Part shown: positions 5,743 to 8,082 of the stretch, piece by piece | How positions within the stretch are numbered: position 1 is the first letter of the stretch | Layout: each line of letters starts with the position of its first letter | Assembly (NCBI GenBank): GCA_947628685.1 | Contig: CANRAT010000058.1 | Location: forward strand, 1 to 8,082 | Source of the DNA: an uncultured Bacilli bacterium | GTDB taxonomy: Bacteria > Bacillota_I > Bacilli_A > RF39 > UBA660 | Direction: 5' to 3' | Length of the DNA: 8,082 nt | The notes under the pieces: model-generated | Database searches by the model: none | Seen by the model: the letters and a program-made list of their open reading frames with translations, nothing else | What the model was told of the DNA's origin: nothing | Made by a program: the position numbers and the translations under genes

Positions 5743-5759
5743 TATAATTAATTGGTGAT
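5743..5759 (+). promoter_or_regulatory. Possible internal -10 box and Shine-Dalgarno for the DUF368 gene
   Basis: TATAAT (5743-5748) directly follows the UPF0316 stop and stands five bases before GGTGAT (5754-5759), three bases before ATG 5763. No convincing -35 is visible. It may only be AT-rich sequence, with the gene expressed from the upstream promoter. Confidence 0.35.
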
Positions 5760-5762
5760 ACC

Positions 5763-6563
5763 ATGTTAATATTAAAAGGAATAATAATAGGAATTGGGAA
5801 AATTATTCCGGGTGTTAGCGGTTCAATGTTAGCAATATCTATGGGTATATATCAAAAATTAATTGATTCTGTTAATAATATTTTTAAATATCCAAAAGAA
5901 AATTTTAAATTTTTATTTAAAATTACTATTGGAGTTATAATTTCAATAGTATTTTTTAGTAATATAATATTAAATTCATTAAATAAATATTATATTATAA
6001 CTATGTTTTTCTTTATTGGATTAATAATAGGTGGATTTAACGATATAAAATTAAATATAGAAAAAAAGAGTAATTACTTTACATATGTATCATTTATTAT
6101 AATTACTACATTAGGACTTATAAATATAGATAATGAAGTAAATATTACAAGTAATTTATTAAATTTTATTTACTATATATTTATAGGATTTATAGATGCA
6201 TTTACAATGGTAGTACCGGGTATAAGTGGAACAGCAACGCTTATGATGCTTGGTGCATATAATTCAGTTATAACCATGTTTTCAAATATATTTGATATAG
6301 ATAATTTTAAAATATTAATACCATTTATAATAGGTATTATAATAGGCATATTTATCACAGTTAAAATAGTACAATATTTATTTAAAAATCATAAGGATAA
6401 AACATATAGTGCTATACTAGGTTTCAGTACTTCTACAATAGTTTTAATGTTTATAAAAAGTTTTAACTCCTTTTATACATTACCTAATCTTTTTATTGCC
6501 TTTATAATGTTATTTATAGGATACTTTATTTCAAAAAAAATCAATCTTTTAATTAGTGATTGA
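5763..6563 (+). CDS. DUF368 membrane protein, PopT-type undecaprenyl-phosphate translocase
   Basis: This 266-residue polytopic membrane protein belongs to the DUF368 family. Members such as Vibrio PopT were shown to return undecaprenyl phosphate, the lipid carrier for peptidoglycan and teichoic acid precursors, from the outer to the inner leaflet. Two pseudo-symmetric halves each carry the diagnostic motif: IGIGKIIPGVSGSMLAISMGIY (9-30, PGVSG at 16-20) and DAFTMVVPGISGTATLMMLGAY (145-166, PGISG at 152-156). About seven or eight hydrophobic segments are visible, including 53-70, 77-91, 108-120, 133-150, 183-204, 219-231 and 243-257. ATG 5763 has GGTGAT three bases upstream. The last 11 bases overlap the convergent small ORF, and the terminator hairpin lies in its 3' end. 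The family is firm; the substrate is inferred from characterised relatives. Confidence 0.9.
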   Translation: MLILKGIIIGIGKIIPGVSGSMLAISMGIYQKLIDSVNNIFKYPKENFKFLFKITIGVIISIVFFSNIILNSLNKYYIITMFFFIGLIIGGFNDIKLNIEKKSNYFTYVSFIIITTLGLINIDNEVNITSNLLNFIYYIFIGFIDAFTMVVPGISGTATLMMLGAYNSVITMFSNIFDIDNFKILIPFIIGIIIGIFITVKIVQYLFKNHKDKTYSAILGFSTSTIVLMFIKSFNSFYTLPNLFIAFIMLFIGYFISKKINLLISD

Positions 6564-6567
6564 TTTT
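6533..6567. terminator. Bidirectional terminator-like hairpin at the convergent gene ends
   Basis: AAAATCAATC (6537-6546) pairs perfectly with GATTGATTTT (6558-6567) around an 11-base loop. On the minus strand the eight A at 6533-6540 give a T tract, so it should end the licD/small-ORF transcript right at the small ORF stop (6553-6555, in the loop). On the plus strand only TTTT follows. The stem has just two G-C pairs. Confidence 0.6.
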
Positions 6568-6702
6568 ATATAATATTACAAATCCAATTATTGATATACC
6601 AATTCCTAAAAACCAGTAACTAGTTTCGTTAAATAAAAATATAGATAAAATAATAAATAAAACACTTAAAATTAATAAATATTTAATTAAATTATTTTTC
6701 AC
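6553..6702 (-). CDS. Small two-helix membrane protein (49 residues), unknown
   Basis: I do not recognise a family. The frame opens with GTG (6702-6700) just inside the 3' end of licD, overlapping it by 11 bases, and runs 49 codons to TAA at 6555-6553. The product begins VKNNLIKYLLILSVLFIILS. It has two clear membrane helices, about 5-24 and 30-45 (WFLGIGISIIGFVILY), joined by FNETSYW, and a short charged end KINH. GGGAG at 6718-6714 is a possible Shine-Dalgarno sequence, though 11 bases from the GTG, so translation may depend on coupling with licD. Support for reality: hydrophobic helices alternate cleanly with polar ends, the overlap with licD is tight, and the minus-strand terminator is placed at this stop rather than at licD's. 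It may be a small membrane partner of LicD or unrelated. Confidence 0.62.
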   Translation of the reverse strand: MKNNLIKYLLILSVLFIILSIFLFNETSYWFLGIGISIIGFVILYKINH

Positions 6703-7588
6703 TTATTTTATTGCTCCCATGTAAGTTTAAATAAACTGTATGTTTTGGTTTTCTTTTTTCTATAGGTAAAGTTTCCACCCATTTTTTACCATCCCATTTT
6801 TTTAGACAATTAGGTCCATACCACTCCTTTAATATTTTTTCTATATTATTATATGAGTAGAATTTTCTGCCTTCAAAATCATATAGTTTAAAAGGTAATA
6901 TGTCTTCTTTTAAAAATACAGGTTCATGTAAAAATTTTTCCCATGGAACAGAAATTGGTTGACTCATTAATTTAGAATTTTCATATTTTCTTGAATATCT
7001 ATTAGAAAACCATACTACAAATTTTTTTAAATGTACTGGATTAATATGTATATTGTCGAGTAAAACAATTAATGGCATAACTAGTTTAATAACAGTTCTA
7101 TTCAGTTCGTCAATAAATTTATTTTCACATACGTTATCATATATTATTATATCTACAAATATTCCATCTCCTGATTTACACCTATTTTTAAGTAAAAAAT
7201 TAACTTCTTCTATATATGTATTTTTTTTTCTTACTTTCATAGTAGGCCCAGCAATAGTATTATACCTTTTATCATTTTCAAAACATTGAAAATAAAATTC
7301 ATCTCCTAAATCTTTATTTAATGCCTCTATAAATCTATTCCAATCTTTCCTTAAAACACAAACATCAATATCATCATCCCATGGAATAAATCCTTTATAG
7401 TTTACTATACCAAGCGCACTACCAGCAATAAGGCCATAGTTTATTTTGTTTTTAACACATATCCTATGTATTTCATCCATAATAGTTAAAACTTCAAGTT
7501 GTAAATTACGAACAGTAATTTTTTCATTTTTGTTTTCACATATTACATAATCTTCTCTTTCTAAAATACAATCCTTGTTTAAAGTCAT
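6692..7588 (-). CDS. LicD family phosphotransferase
   Basis: LicD proteins have a nucleotidyltransferase fold and transfer phosphocholine or similar phospho-alditol groups from CDP-linked donors onto surface glycans, teichoic acids or capsule. The 298-residue protein opens with LQLEVLTIMDEIHRICVKNKINYGL, a typical LicD lead-in. Then come the active-site motifs: GS at 56-57 (IAGSALGIVNYKGFIPW) and DDDID at 71-75, the presumed metal-binding aspartates. SGDGIFVDIIIYD (about 134-146) is the second conserved acidic strand, and WYGPNCLKK near the C-terminus is family-typical. There is no signal peptide, so it is cytoplasmic. ATG 7588 is chosen because AGGAAG (7601-7596) and a promoter (7636-7608) lie upstream; a longer frame to 7636 would run through the promoter. 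No cholinephosphate synthesis genes (licA, licC) are visible, so the transferred group is unknown. It is followed by the overlapping small ORF. Confidence 0.9.
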   Translation of the reverse strand: MTLNKDCILEREDYVICENKNEKITVRNLQLEVLTIMDEIHRICVKNKINYGLIAGSALGIVNYKGFIPWDDDIDVCVLRKDWNRFIEALNKDLGDEFYFQCFENDKRYNTIAGPTMKVRKKNTYIEEVNFLLKNRCKSGDGIFVDIIIYDNVCENKFIDELNRTVIKLVMPLIVLLDNIHINPVHLKKFVVWFSNRYSRKYENSKLMSQPISVPWEKFLHEPVFLKEDILPFKLYDFEGRKFYSYNNIEKILKEWYGPNCLKKWDGKKWVETLPIEKRKPKHTVYLNLHGSNKISEK

Positions 7589-7607
7589 TATTTCACTTCC
7601 TGTAATA

Positions 7608-7636
7608 ATTTTACAATAAAAGGTAATTTTAATCAA
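7608..7636 (-). promoter_or_regulatory. Promoter for licD
   Basis: On the minus strand, -35 TTGATT (7636-7631), a 17-base spacer and -10 TAAAAT (7613-7608). The AGGAAG Shine-Dalgarno region starts six bases after the -10 box, so the leader would be very short. A perfect 12-base palindrome (7636-7647) abuts the -35. Confidence 0.6.
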
Positions 7637-7647
7637 GGAATATTCCT
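7636..7647. repeat. Perfect 12-base palindrome AGGAATATTCCT between licD and the coat gene
   Basis: It is self-complementary with no spacer and overlaps the licD -35 edge by one base. It lies about 75 bases before the divergent coat gene and could be an operator for either. The GAATATT inside it resembles a SigE -35 element for the coat gene, but the best -10 candidate is at 16-base spacing and matches poorly. Confidence 0.4.
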
Positions 7648-7722
7648 ATAATTGGGTAATCATTTACACACTTTTAATTGGTTTGAATAAATTATTATAG
7701 AAATAATGAAAGGGTGGATTAT

Positions 7723-8082
7723 ATGTGTAATAACAATACAGATCAAGAAAGTTGTCGTTGTATAGCTGAAATCCTTACAGTTATAAATGTGCTTCAACAA
7801 AACGCAAATTGTTGTGGAGATACATGTTTAGAAACTTGTGATAGAGGATTTCTTGGATGTGGAACTACAACTTTAGGTTGTAATACAAGACCAGTAATTT
7901 TATATACTTGTGCAGGTAACGGAACTCCTTTTAGTATGCCAACAACTCGTGAAAATGTAGTGTGTGGTGATGAAGGAGTAACTTGCTCTAATGTATTTAG
8001 AGTAGAAAAAGTAGATGGATGCTGCGCAACATTTAGAGTTTTAGCAGAAAATCCTGATACTACATCTTTATATCCTTATGTA
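7723..8082 (+). CDS. Spore coat/exosporium protein, CotY/CotZ/ExsY family (3' end cut by window)
   Basis: The first 120 codons are present and the frame is still open at the window edge. The product is very Cys-rich, with 14 cysteines (2, 11, 13, 30, 31, 35, 39, 46, 53, 63, 81, 88, 100, 101). Its order of motifs matches the CotZ family (Spore_CotZ): an N-terminal CxC-helix segment (CRCIAEILTVINVLQQ), a CCGDTCLETC cluster, then NTRPVILYTCAG (54-65) and SNVFRVEKVDGCCATFRVL (89-107). The last two correspond to the TRPFILYTKAG and FRVESVD...CAVLRVL blocks of Bacillus ExsY/CotY. These proteins self-assemble into disulfide-linked crystalline layers of the outer coat or exosporium. ATG 7723 has AGGGTGG (7711-7717) five bases upstream. 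The family is normally transcribed in the mother cell (SigK/SigE), but no clear promoter of that type was found. Which of CotY, CotZ or ExsY it corresponds to cannot be told. Confidence 0.92.
   Translation, partial: MCNNNTDQESCRCIAEILTVINVLQQNANCCGDTCLETCDRGFLGCGTTTLGCNTRPVILYTCAGNGTPFSMPTTRENVVCGDEGVTCSNVFRVEKVDGCCATFRVLAENPDTTSLYPYV

Noticed and set aside
6173..6358. Open minus-strand frame within the DUF368 gene
   Set aside because: A hydrophobic shadow of a hydrophobic AT-rich gene, with no start signal of its own.
7053..7289. Open plus-strand frame within licD
   Set aside because: Mirror frame of a clearly identified gene; no Shine-Dalgarno and low-complexity composition.
7589..7636. 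16-residue N-terminal extension of LicD
   Set aside because: The extension would overlap the TTGATT/TAAAAT promoter, and the internal ATG 7588 has a good Shine-Dalgarno sequence.
1..8082. CRISPR arrays, insertion sequences, phage or toxin-antitoxin genes
   Set aside because: No direct-repeat series, transposase, terminal inverted repeats or recognisable toxin/antitoxin pair was found; the tRNA genes show no attachment-site duplication or adjacent integrase.

Overview
The window is strongly AT-rich (AGA for Arg, ATA for Ile, TTA for Leu dominate) and uses the standard bacterial code: TGG is Trp and TGA is a stop. It encodes a CwlJ-type spore cortex hydrolase, a CotY/CotZ/ExsY-type spore coat protein, a YdcC/GerS-like lipoprotein and a CdaA-CdaR pair. 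That fits a low-GC, endospore-forming Bacillota (Firmicutes), plausibly an uncultured Clostridia- or Bacilli-type gut lineage; the exact clade cannot be fixed from this window.

Layout. 1-70 is tRNA-Trp on the minus strand, divergent from cwlJ (144-572). A strong promoter (621-649) drives tRNA-Ala (673-749), which ends in an intrinsic terminator (760-784). A gene-free stretch of about 215 bases leads into cdaA-cdaR (1001-3179), which overlap by 17 bases and close with a bidirectional terminator shared with a convergent DUF378 small membrane protein (3251-3448, minus). Then on the plus strand come a YdcC/GerS-like lipoprotein (3550-4554), a cysteine-free membrane-anchored protein of possible thioredoxin-like fold (4602-5153), a UPF0316 membrane protein (5223-5741) and a DUF368/PopT-type undecaprenyl-phosphate translocase (5763-6563). 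Convergent to these is a minus-strand unit: a LicD-family phosphotransferase (6692-7588) followed by an overlapping 49-residue two-helix membrane protein (6553-6702) shorter than usual ORF cut-offs. The window ends inside a Cys-rich spore coat gene (7723 onward).

How it fits together. Most genes act at the envelope: c-di-AMP synthesis at the membrane (CdaA/CdaR), recycling of the lipid carrier for wall polymers (DUF368), decoration of surface glycans (LicD), and spore cortex and coat functions (CwlJ, lipoprotein, CotY/Z). They are mostly single-gene units with their own promoters rather than one operon. No phage, transposon, CRISPR or defence locus is visible. The points most worth following are the small ORF behind licD, the recurring arrangement in which a -10 box lies 5-7 bases before the Shine-Dalgarno sequence, an inverted repeat on the cdaA promoter, the absence of glmM after cdaR, and a C at position 33 of tRNA-Ala. 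I see no clear undescribed multi-gene system.
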